NCBI RefSeq assembly: GCF_021129235.1
Contig: NZ_JAJOMA010000013.1
Coordinates: 62,001 to 126,000, forward strand
From: Kineosporia mesophila
Lineage (GTDB): Bacteria; Actinomycetota; Actinomycetes; Actinomycetales; Kineosporiaceae
DNA length: 64,000 nt
Direction of reading: 5' to 3'
Below the pieces are notes generated by a model that ran no database searches, had not been told where the DNA came from, and saw nothing but the letters and a program-made list of their open reading frames with translations. The stretch's first letter is position 1. The number at the start of each line of letters is the position of its first letter. Shown here in pieces: positions 9,538 through 18,141 of this stretch. Made by a program: the position numbers and the translations under genes.

Positions 9538-10169
9538 GTCCGCAGTCCTATCATGCAGCCCGCCTGGGCCCCGGGGCGGCCGACCGGCTCGAACACGGTG
9601 GACATCAACACGTGGAAACCGGCGGACCGCAACTGGTCCGCGAGCACCTCGGGCCGCCGCCGGTAAACCGTCAGATCGACCTCGCCACCCCACAACTGCT
9701 CGAAGTGCTTCGGGCCGTCACCCACCTGGAAGGTCATCAGCACCGGGGCGCCGACGGCCAGGACCCGGTGGAATTCCTCCAGCACACCGGGTAACTGGTC
9801 GTCGGGGAAGTGAATGGTCGAGAGCCAGGCGACGACCCCCGACAGGCTGCCGCCGGGCGCGGAGAGCTCGGCCATCGAGCCGACCTCGAGATCCAGCTCG
9901 GGGAAGTTCTTCCGGGCCTGCTCGATCATGCCCGGCGAGAGGTCCACGCCGAACACGTCCAGCCCCAGCCTGTGCAGGTGATGGGTGATCTGGCCCGGCC
10001 CGCAGCCCACGTCGGCGACGCGGCCGCCGGAGGCCAGCTCGGCGAAGATCGACAGCAGACCGCGCTCGACCGGCTGCCGGTCCAGGTCGTCGAGAACCAG
10101 CGTCGAGTAGTGGCCGGCCGTACTGTCGTACGACGTGCGCACGGCACTCCACGGGTCAGTGTCCCTCAC
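9534..10169 (-). CDS. Class I SAM-dependent methyltransferase
   Basis: 211-residue methyltransferase. The SAM-binding motif I is VADVGCGPGQITHHLHRLG, followed by VFGVDLSPGMIEQARKNFPE and the motif IV region VVAWLSTIHFPDDQLPGVL. The fold suits small-molecule (UbiE/Coq5-like) methylation; the substrate is not predictable. The start is GTG 10169, giving MRDTDPWSAVRTSYDSTAGHY and preceded by AAAGGGAG; the longer frame to 10337 overlaps the divergent GH31 start. It is translationally coupled to the GNAT gene. Confidence 0.87.
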   Translation of the reverse strand: MRDTDPWSAVRTSYDSTAGHYSTLVLDDLDRQPVERGLLSIFAELASGGRVADVGCGPGQITHHLHRLGLDVFGVDLSPGMIEQARKNFPELDLEVGSMAELSAPGGSLSGVVAWLSTIHFPDDQLPGVLEEFHRVLAVGAPVLMTFQVGDGPKHFEQLWGGEVDLTVYRRRPEVLADQLRSAGFHVLMSTVFEPVGRPGAQAGCMIGLRT

Positions 10170-10310
10170 TACGGGTAGCTCCCTTTCGGTGGTTACGGGA
10201 TCTTTTGCCGGTACGACGGTAGCCGAGGACCGGCGTCGGCGGGTCGGGATCATCGTGACCGGGCGAGATCCGTGATGCCGGACGGAGGCCTGTCCGAATG
10301 GGGATGATTC

Positions 10311-13136
10311 ATGCAGAATGACGAGATGCCCGGTCAAGGAAGATCACGGCTGCTGCTGGCTCTCGGCCTGACAGTGGTGCTGCTCGCGCCCGTCCCATCA
10401 GCTCAAGCGGCTCAGGCTGCGCAAGCGGCTGAGCGCGCCCCCGACCGGTCCGTGGTGACCTCCGGGCCGGCCCGGTTCCAGGTGCTGTCGCCCACGCTGA
10501 TCCGCACCGAGTTCGCGGGGGACGCGAAGTTCGTCGACGCAGGCACTTTCAACGTCGTCGGCCGCTCGAAGTTCACGCCGCCCCGCTTCACCACCCGCAC
10601 GGGCAACGGCTGGCTGACCATCGACACCGGCGAGATGACCTTGCGTTATCGCACCGGGTCGGGGGCCTTCACCGCCGACAACCTCCGGGTGGAACTGACC
10701 GCCGGACGGCAGTCGGTACAGGGGGCGCCCTGGGCCGGGCAGGGGGCCGTGGCCTGTGCTTTCGGCTCTCTCTGCGAGGCCGAGGCGCTCTCCCTCGACG
10801 GGCTGGCCCGGGCCACCGACCACAGTGGCTACACCGGTGGTGGTTTCGCCGCCGGCTACGAGGCCCCCGGCAGTTCGCTGCGCTTCTCGGTGAATGCCCC
10901 GGGCAGCGGAACCTTCCGGCTGGCGGTGCGGTACGCGAACGACCGGGGTGGCGACGGCCAGGTGGCCGACCGCACGCTGCGGGTGGTGGTGGACGGGGAC
11001 GCCGGGCAGCAGTTCACCCTGGCGCCCACCGGTTCCTGGGACACCTGGGCCGTGGTGGACGTGCCGGTGACCCTGTCGGCGGGGCGCCACGAGGTGACGA
11101 TTGTGCGCGGACCGGCCGAGTCGGGCCAGGTCAACGTGGACAGTCTGGCCGTCACCGAGACCGGGGCGGCCTATCCGTCACCTTCGGTCCCGGCTCCGGA
11201 GCCCTGTGCCTTCGGCACGGTCTGTGAGGCGGACACCGGGGTGCTCGCCGGTGGGGCAAAAATTGCGGACGATCACAACGGCTACTCCGGCAAGGGCTTC
11301 GTTGCCGGGATGGAACGGGTCGAGTCGTCGGACACGATCACCGTGACCGGGGTACCGAAGGCCGGGAAGTACCGGCTCCAGCTGCGGTACGCCAACGCCA
11401 AGGCAGGTTCTCAGCCGGTGCAGACGCGAACTGTCGCCGTCCGGGTCGGGGGCGCAACCGCGTCCACCATCGACCTGAAGGCGACCAGCGGCTGGGACCA
11501 CTGGCGCACCGTGACTGCCCCGGTCACCCTCGCTGCCGGCACCAACACGGTGGAACTGGGCTGCCCGGCGGCGGACAGCTGCCACGTGAACATCGACACG
11601 GTGGCCCTGACCCGGGTCGGGGAAACTCTTCTCATGCCCCACGCCCCGCTGGGCGGCTACCGGCGCGGGCTCGACGGGGTGAACGGCGACGCCAAGTCCA
11701 CCCCGGGCATCCTTTACCAGGACGGCTGGTCGCTGCTCGACGACACCGCGTCCGCCCTGTGGAACCCGGCCGCGAAAAAGGTGACGCAACGCGCATCTCA
11801 TACCGGTGGCTACCAGGACGGCTACGTGTTCGGGTACGGGCGGGACTATGCGACCGGCCTGAGTGACCTGTCGAGGCTGACCGGGCCGACCCTGACGCTG
11901 CCGAAATGGGCCTACGGCGTCTGGTACGCGGAGTACTACGACCGCACGGCGAGCGAGTTCCAGGACATCGTCAAGCGTTTCCAGAAGGAGAAGGTCCCGC
12001 TCGACGTGCTCGTGGTGGACACCGACTTCAAGAAGCCCGACCGGTGGAACGGGTGGTCGATCGACGAGACCCGGTTCCCCGACCCGAAGGGCTTCAACGA
12101 CTGGCTCCACGCCCAGGGGCTGCACACCACCTGGAACATCCACCCGAGCATTCTCGGCAGTGACCCGAAGTTCGCCGCCGCCCAGGCGAGGGCGAAGGGC
12201 AGACTCAAGCGCACCGGCTGCAACGGCGGCGCGGACTGCTACAGCTTCGACTGGGGCGACCCCGACCAGCTGGCGGCCTATCTCGACCTGCACGACGACA
12301 TCGAGAAGCAGGGCGTGGACTTCTGGTGGCTCGACTGGTGCTGCGACGCCTCCAGCTCGTCGCTGCCCGGGGTGACGCCGGATGCCTGGATCAACCAGCA
12401 GTACGCCGAGCGCAACGGTTTCGCGTTCAGCCGGGCCTACGGTTCGTTGTCGGCGGGCGGTTACTCGAACCCGGCGTCGGTGGCGACCGGGCCGTGGGCC
12501 GACAAGCGCACCACGCTGCACTTCACCGGTGACACCCTCTCGACCTGGGAAACCCTCCAGGCGCAGGTCGGTTACACGCCGGGTGAGTCGGTGGCGACCG
12601 GGCTGGCGGCGATCAGCCACGACATCGGCGGGCACACCGGTGGTCTGCAGGAGCCGGGTTCGGAACCGGGCAGCACGAAGCTGCCCGACGACCTGTACGC
12701 CCGCTGGGTGCAGCTCGGTACCTTCCAGCCGATCGACCGGCTGCACTCCAACCACAGCGACCGGCTCCCGTGGCAGTACGGACCGGCCGCGCAGGCCTCG
12801 GCCGAGAAGTTCCTGAAACTGCGCAAGAAACTTCAGCCCTACACCTACGCGGCCGCGCAGGAGGCGACCCGCACCGGTACACCGATCGTCCGTCCGCTCT
12901 ACCTGGCCTACCCCGGTGAGCAGGAGGCGTACGCCTCGGCCGGGTCCGAGTACCTCTACGGACCGGATCTTCTCGTCGCCCCGGTGACCACCGCCGGCAC
13001 CAGCGCCACCACCACCGTCTGGTTCCCGCCGGGCAGTACCTGGAAGGACTGGTTCACCGGGAAGAAGTACAAGGGGGGCAGCACCGCGCAGATCACCACC
13101 GGTCTGGACACCATGCCGGTCTTCGTGAAGAGCTAG
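10311..13136 (+). CDS. Secreted GH31 glycoside hydrolase with two CBM35-like modules
   Basis: 941 residues. A signal peptide (LLLALGLTVVLLAPVPSAQA) leads into a GH31 N-terminal beta domain that is interrupted by two tandem ~135-residue carbohydrate-binding modules (about 145-283 and 298-437), each opening with CAFGxxCEA and ending NVDSLAVT or NIDTVALT. The (beta/alpha)8 domain follows (~500-830). Its probable nucleophile is Asp675 in FWWLDWCCD and its acid/base Asp741 in HFTGDTLSTWETL, with SHDIGGHTGG as a further GH31 signature. It likely acts on an alpha-linked glucan or galactoside outside the cell. The stop overlaps the convergent diguanylate cyclase gene by CTAG. Confidence 0.9.
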   Translation: MQNDEMPGQGRSRLLLALGLTVVLLAPVPSAQAAQAAQAAERAPDRSVVTSGPARFQVLSPTLIRTEFAGDAKFVDAGTFNVVGRSKFTPPRFTTRTGNGWLTIDTGEMTLRYRTGSGAFTADNLRVELTAGRQSVQGAPWAGQGAVACAFGSLCEAEALSLDGLARATDHSGYTGGGFAAGYEAPGSSLRFSVNAPGSGTFRLAVRYANDRGGDGQVADRTLRVVVDGDAGQQFTLAPTGSWDTWAVVDVPVTLSAGRHEVTIVRGPAESGQVNVDSLAVTETGAAYPSPSVPAPEPCAFGTVCEADTGVLAGGAKIADDHNGYSGKGFVAGMERVESSDTITVTGVPKAGKYRLQLRYANAKAGSQPVQTRTVAVRVGGATASTIDLKATSGWDHWRTVTAPVTLAAGTNTVELGCPAADSCHVNIDTVALTRVGETLLMPHAPLGGYRRGLDGVNGDAKSTPGILYQDGWSLLDDTASALWNPAAKKVTQRASHTGGYQDGYVFGYGRDYATGLSDLSRLTGPTLTLPKWAYGVWYAEYYDRTASEFQDIVKRFQKEKVPLDVLVVDTDFKKPDRWNGWSIDETRFPDPKGFNDWLHAQGLHTTWNIHPSILGSDPKFAAAQARAKGRLKRTGCNGGADCYSFDWGDPDQLAAYLDLHDDIEKQGVDFWWLDWCCDASSSSLPGVTPDAWINQQYAERNGFAFSRAYGSLSAGGYSNPASVATGPWADKRTTLHFTGDTLSTWETLQAQVGYTPGESVATGLAAISHDIGGHTGGLQEPGSEPGSTKLPDDLYARWVQLGTFQPIDRLHSNHSDRLPWQYGPAAQASAEKFLKLRKKLQPYTYAAAQEATRTGTPIVRPLYLAYPGEQEAYASAGSEYLYGPDLLVAPVTTAGTSATTTVWFPPGSTWKDWFTGKKYKGGSTAQITTGLDTMPVFVKS

Positions 13137-14164
13137 GAGATGGGGACGGCCCGCCCGACCCGGGCGCGGCCGTTCTCCTTGGCGTTGTACAGGCTGGAGT
13201 CGGCGGCGGCGTAGAGCGTGGCCTGGCTGGCGGCGGTGTCGGGGACCTGGGCGATGCCGGCGCTGATGGACAGGGGAACGGTGCGGCCGTCGGCGAGTTC
13301 CAGGGGAGTCTGGGCGACGGCCGCGACGATCTGCTCGGCCCGCCGGGAGGCACTTTCGAGGCTGCAGCCGGGGAGCAGCACGGCGAGTTCGTCCCCACCG
13401 AGACGGCCGAGCACCGCGTCGGCCCGGGTGTTGGCGCGGATCGTGTGGGCGACGTGGCGCAGGGCCTCGTCACCGATGGGATGGCCGTGCGAGTCGTTGA
13501 TGGTCTTGAAGTGGTCGATGTCGATCACGATCAGCGCGACGCCGGAGTCCGGGTCGGTGTCGGCGATGGCCCGGCGGGTGGACTCGTCCATGAACCGCCG
13601 GGTGACCAGACCGGTCACGGTGTCGACGTTGGCCTGCTGCTCGAGCAGGGCGGTCAGGCGGCGCTGGCTCGCCGCGCCGCGGCTGAGCAGGATGCCCAGC
13701 ATCACGTACGCGAGTGAGCCGTAGGCGAACGTGTCCGGGAACTGGGAGGCCGGGAGCTGCGTGCCGACGATCGCGCCGTAGGCCGCGACGGTCGCGCCGA
13801 TGACCAGGTACGCCGCGGCCGGGCGGAGCTGCTGGACGGCGAACAGCAGCGGCACGGACAGGAAGAGGGCGGGGGCCGAGGTGGCGTCCTGCGTCGCCAT
13901 GGCCACCGCGGCGACGCCGGCCGTGCCGAACAGGGCGACGCCGAGATAGGCGAGCCCGGTCAGCGAGCGGCCGATGAGGGCGAGCAGTACGCCCAGCGCC
14001 AGGGCGAGGGCCGTCACCGCCCAGTTCAGCAGCCGGGCCCCGAAGGGGTAGGGATCGCCGAAGACCAGGGACTCGAAGGCCTGCGCGCCCCCGCTGCCCA
14101 GGAGCAGCACCATCGCCCAGCGCCGGGCGGCCGCGACATCCCACGGCACCAGGCGACTCAGCAC
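13133..14164 (-). CDS. Membrane diguanylate cyclase (GGDEF domain)
   Basis: 343 residues: about six membrane segments in the first ~165 residues, then one GGDEF domain (~180-335) with substrate-binding FKTINDSHGHPIGDEALR and the active-site RLGGDELAVLLPG (near residue 256). GGDEL is a functional variant, so c-di-GMP synthesis from GTP is expected. The inhibitory RxxD site five residues before the motif is absent (RADA, off register). GTG start at 14164 with a weak ribosome site. It lies 100 bp downstream of the dual GGDEF-EAL gene on the same strand, so probably co-transcribed. Confidence 0.9.
   Translation of the reverse strand: MLSRLVPWDVAAARRWAMVLLLGSGGAQAFESLVFGDPYPFGARLLNWAVTALALALGVLLALIGRSLTGLAYLGVALFGTAGVAAVAMATQDATSAPALFLSVPLLFAVQQLRPAAAYLVIGATVAAYGAIVGTQLPASQFPDTFAYGSLAYVMLGILLSRGAASQRRLTALLEQQANVDTVTGLVTRRFMDESTRRAIADTDPDSGVALIVIDIDHFKTINDSHGHPIGDEALRHVAHTIRANTRADAVLGRLGGDELAVLLPGCSLESASRRAEQIVAAVAQTPLELADGRTVPLSISAGIAQVPDTAASQATLYAAADSSLYNAKENGRARVGRAVPIS
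13146..13173. terminator. Probable GH31 terminator inside the GGDEF coding end
   Basis: Stem ACGGCC-CGCCCG (13146-13157), loop ACC, then CGGGCG-c-GGCCGT (13161-13173): 12 bp with a single bulge. It starts 9 bases after the GH31 stop and lies within the last codons of the convergent diguanylate cyclase gene. Confidence 0.5.
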
Positions 14165-14264
14165 GAGCGCCGCGCCTGCACCAGACGTCCTCCATCGATG
14201 TGGGAGCCGTTCGGTGAACGGCCGTCGAGGAGTCAGTCGGCCGGGGGACGACCGGGTTGAGCCT

Positions 14265-16826
14265 CTACTCCTCGGGATCTCTCCGGATCACCATCGGGCT
14301 GGTCGCGTCCGGGTCGTCGTAGCCGGGCGGCCGGAAGGTCCAGCTGGTCTCCGGTTCCAAGGGTGTGGAGGGGTCCAGGGGGTCGGACGGATCCAGGGTG
14401 GAGGCCGGTTCGTAGGGTGTGGACGACCCGAAGGTGTTGGACGGGCTGAAGGTGTTGGACGGGCCGAAGGTGGTGCCGGGTTCGAAGCTGGTCGCCGGGG
14501 CGAAGGAGATCGGCGGGTCGGGGGCGAAGTCGAAGGCCGGCGGGGGAGTCAGGGTCTGCCAGCCCTTCTTGGGCTCGGCCAGCAGGTTGCCCTGGGCGTG
14601 CGTCACCCCGAGGGCGGCGAGATGGTCCAGGTCGGCGGCGGTCTCCGCGCCCTCGGCGCAGATCAGCGAGCCCATCATCTCGGCGTAGACGACCAGGCCC
14701 CGCACCACCGCGGTGCGTCCCGGGTCGACCGCGCAGCCCACCACGAGCGTCCGGTCGATCTTCACCATGTCGGGCTGGAGCATGGCCAGCCGGGCGAACT
14801 CCTGGGCCCCGGCGCCGACGTCGTCCAGGGCGATGCCGGCGCCCCGGTCGCGCAGGTCGTTGATGACGCGCACCAGGTCGTTCATGTCGATGTCGCCCGG
14901 GTCCTCGCTGAGCTCGATCGTGATCCCGGAGAGGTTGTCGGGCAGGCCGGTTCGCATCCGGGCAGTCATCAGTGCCCGGGCCGAGGCGTTTACGTACAGG
15001 TCGTGGCCCGGCGGCCGGCCGGGCAGGTCGAGCGCGGCCTGGATCGCGGCCAGCTCCAGCAGGTCGCCGAACCCCTCGCGGTAGGCCTGCCGGAAGACCT
15101 CACTGGTCGGCAGGGAGGTACCCAGGGCGTCGAAACGGGCCAGCGCCTCGTGCGCGCAGACCTGGTGCACCCGCAGGTCGACGATCGGCTGGGTGACCAT
15201 CTCGAAGCTCGGCATGCGGTGCACCCGGCGCCGGCCCCGGCGGGAGGTCACGGGCGGGCCGGACTCGTCGAACGGCTTGATCGGGTCGGCCTTGACGGTG
15301 ATCGAGGTGAACGAGATCGGCCCGGTCGGCGGCCCGGCCGGGGGTTCGTCACCGGCGATCACCACCCGGTCGCGACCGGCTCGCTTGGCCGCGTACAGCG
15401 CCTCGTCGGCGGCGGCCACGGCGCGGCCCGGGTCGGTCGACGGGTCCCACTGCGCCACCCCGGCCGAGAAGGTCTGGCCGTGCGGCGTCACCTGGCGCAG
15501 CCGCTCCAGCACGGTGGCCAGCTGCAAGGGGGTGAAACCGGGTGCCAGCAGGGCGAACTCCTCACCGCCGTAGCGTGCGAGCAGGGCCGGCGGGCGTAGC
15601 TGGGCGGTCCACGCGGCCACCGAGTCACGCAGCAGCATGTCGCCGGCCTGGTGACCCTTGGAGTCGTTGAACAGCTTGAACTTGTCCAGGTCGATCATCG
15701 CGATGCACAGCGAGGTGCCGTGCTCCCGGGCCATCTCGGTGGCGCGGTTCACCTCGTAGTCCCAGGTGCGCCGGTTCGGGGCGCCGGTCAGGCCGTCGGT
15801 GCGCACCAGTCCTTCCAGGCGCACCGACTGGTCCTGCACCGTCGAGATCAGCCAGAGGATGCGAACCAGCATGAGCAGGCAGACCAGCAGCATGCCGGCG
15901 GTGATGATCGGCCAGTGCCGGGCCTGGCTGGCGAAGCCGTCGGCCAGCAGCACCATGCCGGGCAGGATCAGCGCCAGCACCAGCGCGGCCTGGCGACGGC
16001 GGCTGAGGGTGTTGCCGGGCTCGGCCGGTTCCGGGTCGGCCAGTCCACGCATCGAGGCGGCGCAGGCGGCCGCGCCGATCAGCAGGTAGCCGACCAGCCA
16101 GCCGGCCTCGACCAGGCCGCTGGAGCGGCTGGTGGAGAAGATCAGCGACGACACCTGGTAGCCGGTGTCGGAGGCCAGCATCAGCGCGATGCCCGCGGCC
16201 AGCGAGAGGTAGGAGAGCGAGCGGGCGCTGGGCACCGAGTACATCCGGGCCAGCACGCCGAGCAGGAACAGGTCGCCGAGCAGGTACGCGGTGCCGATCG
16301 CCTTGGTGGCCAGGGGGAGCGACGAGCTCTCGGCCAGCGGGGCGATCAGGAAGACCCCGATCACCACGCCCAGGCTGGTGGTCAGCACCAGCGCGTCGAT
16401 CACGGCGCCGTGGTCGCGGTTGTCGCCCCGGGCCCGGGAGAAGTCCAGCGTGCCGCTGGCCAGCAGGGGGTAGGCGCACAGCGAGATCAGGTCGGAGAGA
16501 GCCGGGAGGCTGCCCGTCGTCGTGCCGCCGTCGAAGAGCGCGACCAGGTCACCGAGCAACCAGAGCGCGGCTCCGGCGAGTAGCAGGTACCAGCCGCGGC
16601 GGCGCGTGGGTGCGAATTTGAGGACGCCCGCCAGCCCGGTCGCGATCGCGCCGGCACCGACGATCACGTGGAGGATCCCGGTGGCCACGCCGGACACCAG
16701 CGCCTGGACCGGCACCAGCAGCGCGAGCAGGGCCAGGACGCCGAACAGGACCGGCGACGAGACCCAGGTGTGCCCGGCCTGTTCGTTCTCCTCGCGTTGG
16801 CTGTCGCTCAGCACGAAGGACTGCAC
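14265..16826 (-). CDS. Membrane GGDEF-EAL dual-domain c-di-GMP enzyme
   Basis: 853 residues: roughly ten membrane segments (1-325), GGDEF (~335-500) with GGEEF near 418, EAL (~540-775), then a ~75-residue Pro/Ser/Thr tail built of short xFxPSNTF/LDPS repeats. The EAL catalytic set appears complete: HEALARF, YVNASAR, ITIELSE, ALDDVGAGA, VKIDR, AEGAET and AQGNL. GGEEF is an active variant, so both synthesis and breakdown of c-di-GMP are possible. No RxxD inhibitory site precedes GGEEF. GTG start at 16826. The tail is unusual and looks disordered. Confidence 0.9.
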   Translation of the reverse strand: MQSFVLSDSQREENEQAGHTWVSSPVLFGVLALLALLVPVQALVSGVATGILHVIVGAGAIATGLAGVLKFAPTRRRGWYLLLAGAALWLLGDLVALFDGGTTTGSLPALSDLISLCAYPLLASGTLDFSRARGDNRDHGAVIDALVLTTSLGVVIGVFLIAPLAESSSLPLATKAIGTAYLLGDLFLLGVLARMYSVPSARSLSYLSLAAGIALMLASDTGYQVSSLIFSTSRSSGLVEAGWLVGYLLIGAAACAASMRGLADPEPAEPGNTLSRRRQAALVLALILPGMVLLADGFASQARHWPIITAGMLLVCLLMLVRILWLISTVQDQSVRLEGLVRTDGLTGAPNRRTWDYEVNRATEMAREHGTSLCIAMIDLDKFKLFNDSKGHQAGDMLLRDSVAAWTAQLRPPALLARYGGEEFALLAPGFTPLQLATVLERLRQVTPHGQTFSAGVAQWDPSTDPGRAVAAADEALYAAKRAGRDRVVIAGDEPPAGPPTGPISFTSITVKADPIKPFDESGPPVTSRRGRRRVHRMPSFEMVTQPIVDLRVHQVCAHEALARFDALGTSLPTSEVFRQAYREGFGDLLELAAIQAALDLPGRPPGHDLYVNASARALMTARMRTGLPDNLSGITIELSEDPGDIDMNDLVRVINDLRDRGAGIALDDVGAGAQEFARLAMLQPDMVKIDRTLVVGCAVDPGRTAVVRGLVVYAEMMGSLICAEGAETAADLDHLAALGVTHAQGNLLAEPKKGWQTLTPPPAFDFAPDPPISFAPATSFEPGTTFGPSNTFSPSNTFGSSTPYEPASTLDPSDPLDPSTPLEPETSWTFRPPGYDDPDATSPMVIRRDPEE

Positions 16827-17241
16827 CTGGCTCCTGCCTTGATCGCTCCGGGAGGATCGCTCACCGTGAGGTCAGAACCCCGACATCCCGCGGTGCAATC
16901 GCCTGGACGAGAAGGGTATCGGGGACAGGCCGGTCTTGACACAACCATCACAGGCGTAACTGGGGCATCAAGTGTCACCGTTGTCACTGACAGGTCGGAC
17001 CAGGAGGGCGCACCGTGATCATCCGGGCACCTGCGGGCCTGATCTTCCGCACATCCGGGCAGGTCGGCGCGGGGCGGCGGCTCCGCGGCGGGTGTGGGGT
17101 AAAACTTCACACAAAGATCTTCGGGCCGGGAACTTCCCCGGCCGGGCGAACATTAGATTCACAACGGTCGCACAAGGTCGACCGGGCCCGGACGTGGGAA
17201 CTACGGGCAGAAGGAGACGCGAACAAACGGTCGGAGGACCG
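16827..17241. other. 415-bp divergent intergenic region
   Basis: Separates the GGDEF-EAL gene (minus) from the Bax-inhibitor-like gene (plus). It holds a possible promoter (16936-16962), direct repeats TGTCACCGT/TGTCACTGA near 16975-16991, and a GC hairpin GGGCCGGG-AACTT-CCCCGGCC around 17123-17143. I see no coding frame and could not match any riboswitch consensus. Confidence 0.5.
16936..16962 (+). promoter_or_regulatory. Possible sigma-70-type promoter
   Basis: TTGACA at 16936-16941 and TAACTG at 16957-16962 with a 15-bp spacer, ~280 bp upstream of the Bax-inhibitor-like gene. The spacing is short of the ideal 17, so this is a weak call. Confidence 0.35.
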
Positions 17242-18042
17242 ATGGAAAGCAGAAACCCTGTCTTCGGGCGCAGTGAGCAATTTGCCCGTGGGGGTTACGC
17301 GACGTTCGACACGCGCACGCCGACCGCCGATGACCTGCAGGGGATGTACGACAGCCCGGCGGCGAGGTCGCGTAACACCGACCGCATGACCATCGACGAC
17401 GTCGTGGTGCGCACCGCATCGCTGTTCGCCGTGCTGCTCGTGGCGGCCGCTGCCGTGTTCGCACTGATCGAGCCGAACGACCCGATCCTGATGCCGGTGA
17501 CCTTCGGCGGCGCGATCGTGGGGCTCGTGCTGAGCCTGGTCATCTCGTTCAGCAAGAAGATCCGCCCGGCCCTGATGTTCGTCTACGCGGCGGCCGAGGG
17601 CCTCTTCGTCGGTGGCATCAGCCTGGTCTTCAACTCGGTCTACGACGGCATCGTCATGCAGGCCGTGCTGGGCACCCTGGGCGCCTTCGTCTCGATGCTG
17701 GCGCTGTACAAGTTCAATGTCGTGCGCGCCACCCCCAAGTTCACCCGCGTGCTGATGATCGCCGGCGTCGGGTACATGGCGTTCGCCGTGATCAACCTGC
17801 TGGTCAGCGTGATCACCGGCAACAACGCGTACAACAGCCCGCTGGGCTGGCTGATCGCCGCCTTCGGCGTGGCGCTCGCCTCGTTCTTCCTGATCCTCGA
17901 CTTCGACTTCGTCGAGCAGGGCATCCGCAACGGACTGCCCCAGGAGTTCGCCTGGACGGCCGCTTTCGGTCTCCTGGTGACGCTGGTCTGGCTCTACGTC
18001 GAGATCCTGCGTCTTCTCGCGATCCTGCGCGGCGACGACTGA
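17242..18042 (+). CDS. Bax inhibitor-1/YccA family membrane protein
   Basis: 266-residue polytopic protein. A ~55-residue cytoplasmic N-terminus (MESRNPVFGRSEQF...) precedes seven hydrophobic segments; the last includes AWTAAFGLLVTLVWLYVEILRLLAIL. The sequence FDFVEQGIRNGLPQEFAW is characteristic of this actinobacterial BI-1/YccA branch. Relatives are proton-sensitive calcium leak channels (BsYetJ) or FtsH-interacting YccA; the function here is unproven. ATG 17242 follows a strong GGAGG, while the longer upstream frame is unconserved. A perfect terminator follows. Confidence 0.88.
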   Translation: MESRNPVFGRSEQFARGGYATFDTRTPTADDLQGMYDSPAARSRNTDRMTIDDVVVRTASLFAVLLVAAAAVFALIEPNDPILMPVTFGGAIVGLVLSLVISFSKKIRPALMFVYAAAEGLFVGGISLVFNSVYDGIVMQAVLGTLGAFVSMLALYKFNVVRATPKFTRVLMIAGVGYMAFAVINLLVSVITGNNAYNSPLGWLIAAFGVALASFFLILDFDFVEQGIRNGLPQEFAWTAAFGLLVTLVWLYVEILRLLAILRGDD

Positions 18043-18060
18043 TCACCAGCGCTTCGAAGC

Positions 18061-18101
18061 AGATCGCCCCCGCCAGGCTCCTCCTGGCGGGGGCGATCTT
18101 T
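18061..18101 (+). terminator. Rho-independent terminator after the BI-1 gene
   Basis: Perfect 17-bp stem (18061-18077 with 18083-18099), 5-nt loop, then TTT. It begins 18 nt after the stop codon and is one of the strongest hairpins in the window. Confidence 0.9.
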
Positions 18102-18141
18102 GTCCGGGTCTGCGTGGTCGCCACGACGTAGGCTGACGACC

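Noticed and set aside
16972-17241. Riboswitch (c-di-AMP or c-di-GMP type) upstream of the BI-1 gene
   Set aside because: Hairpins exist but I could not find the conserved core bases of any known class; a covariance search would be needed.
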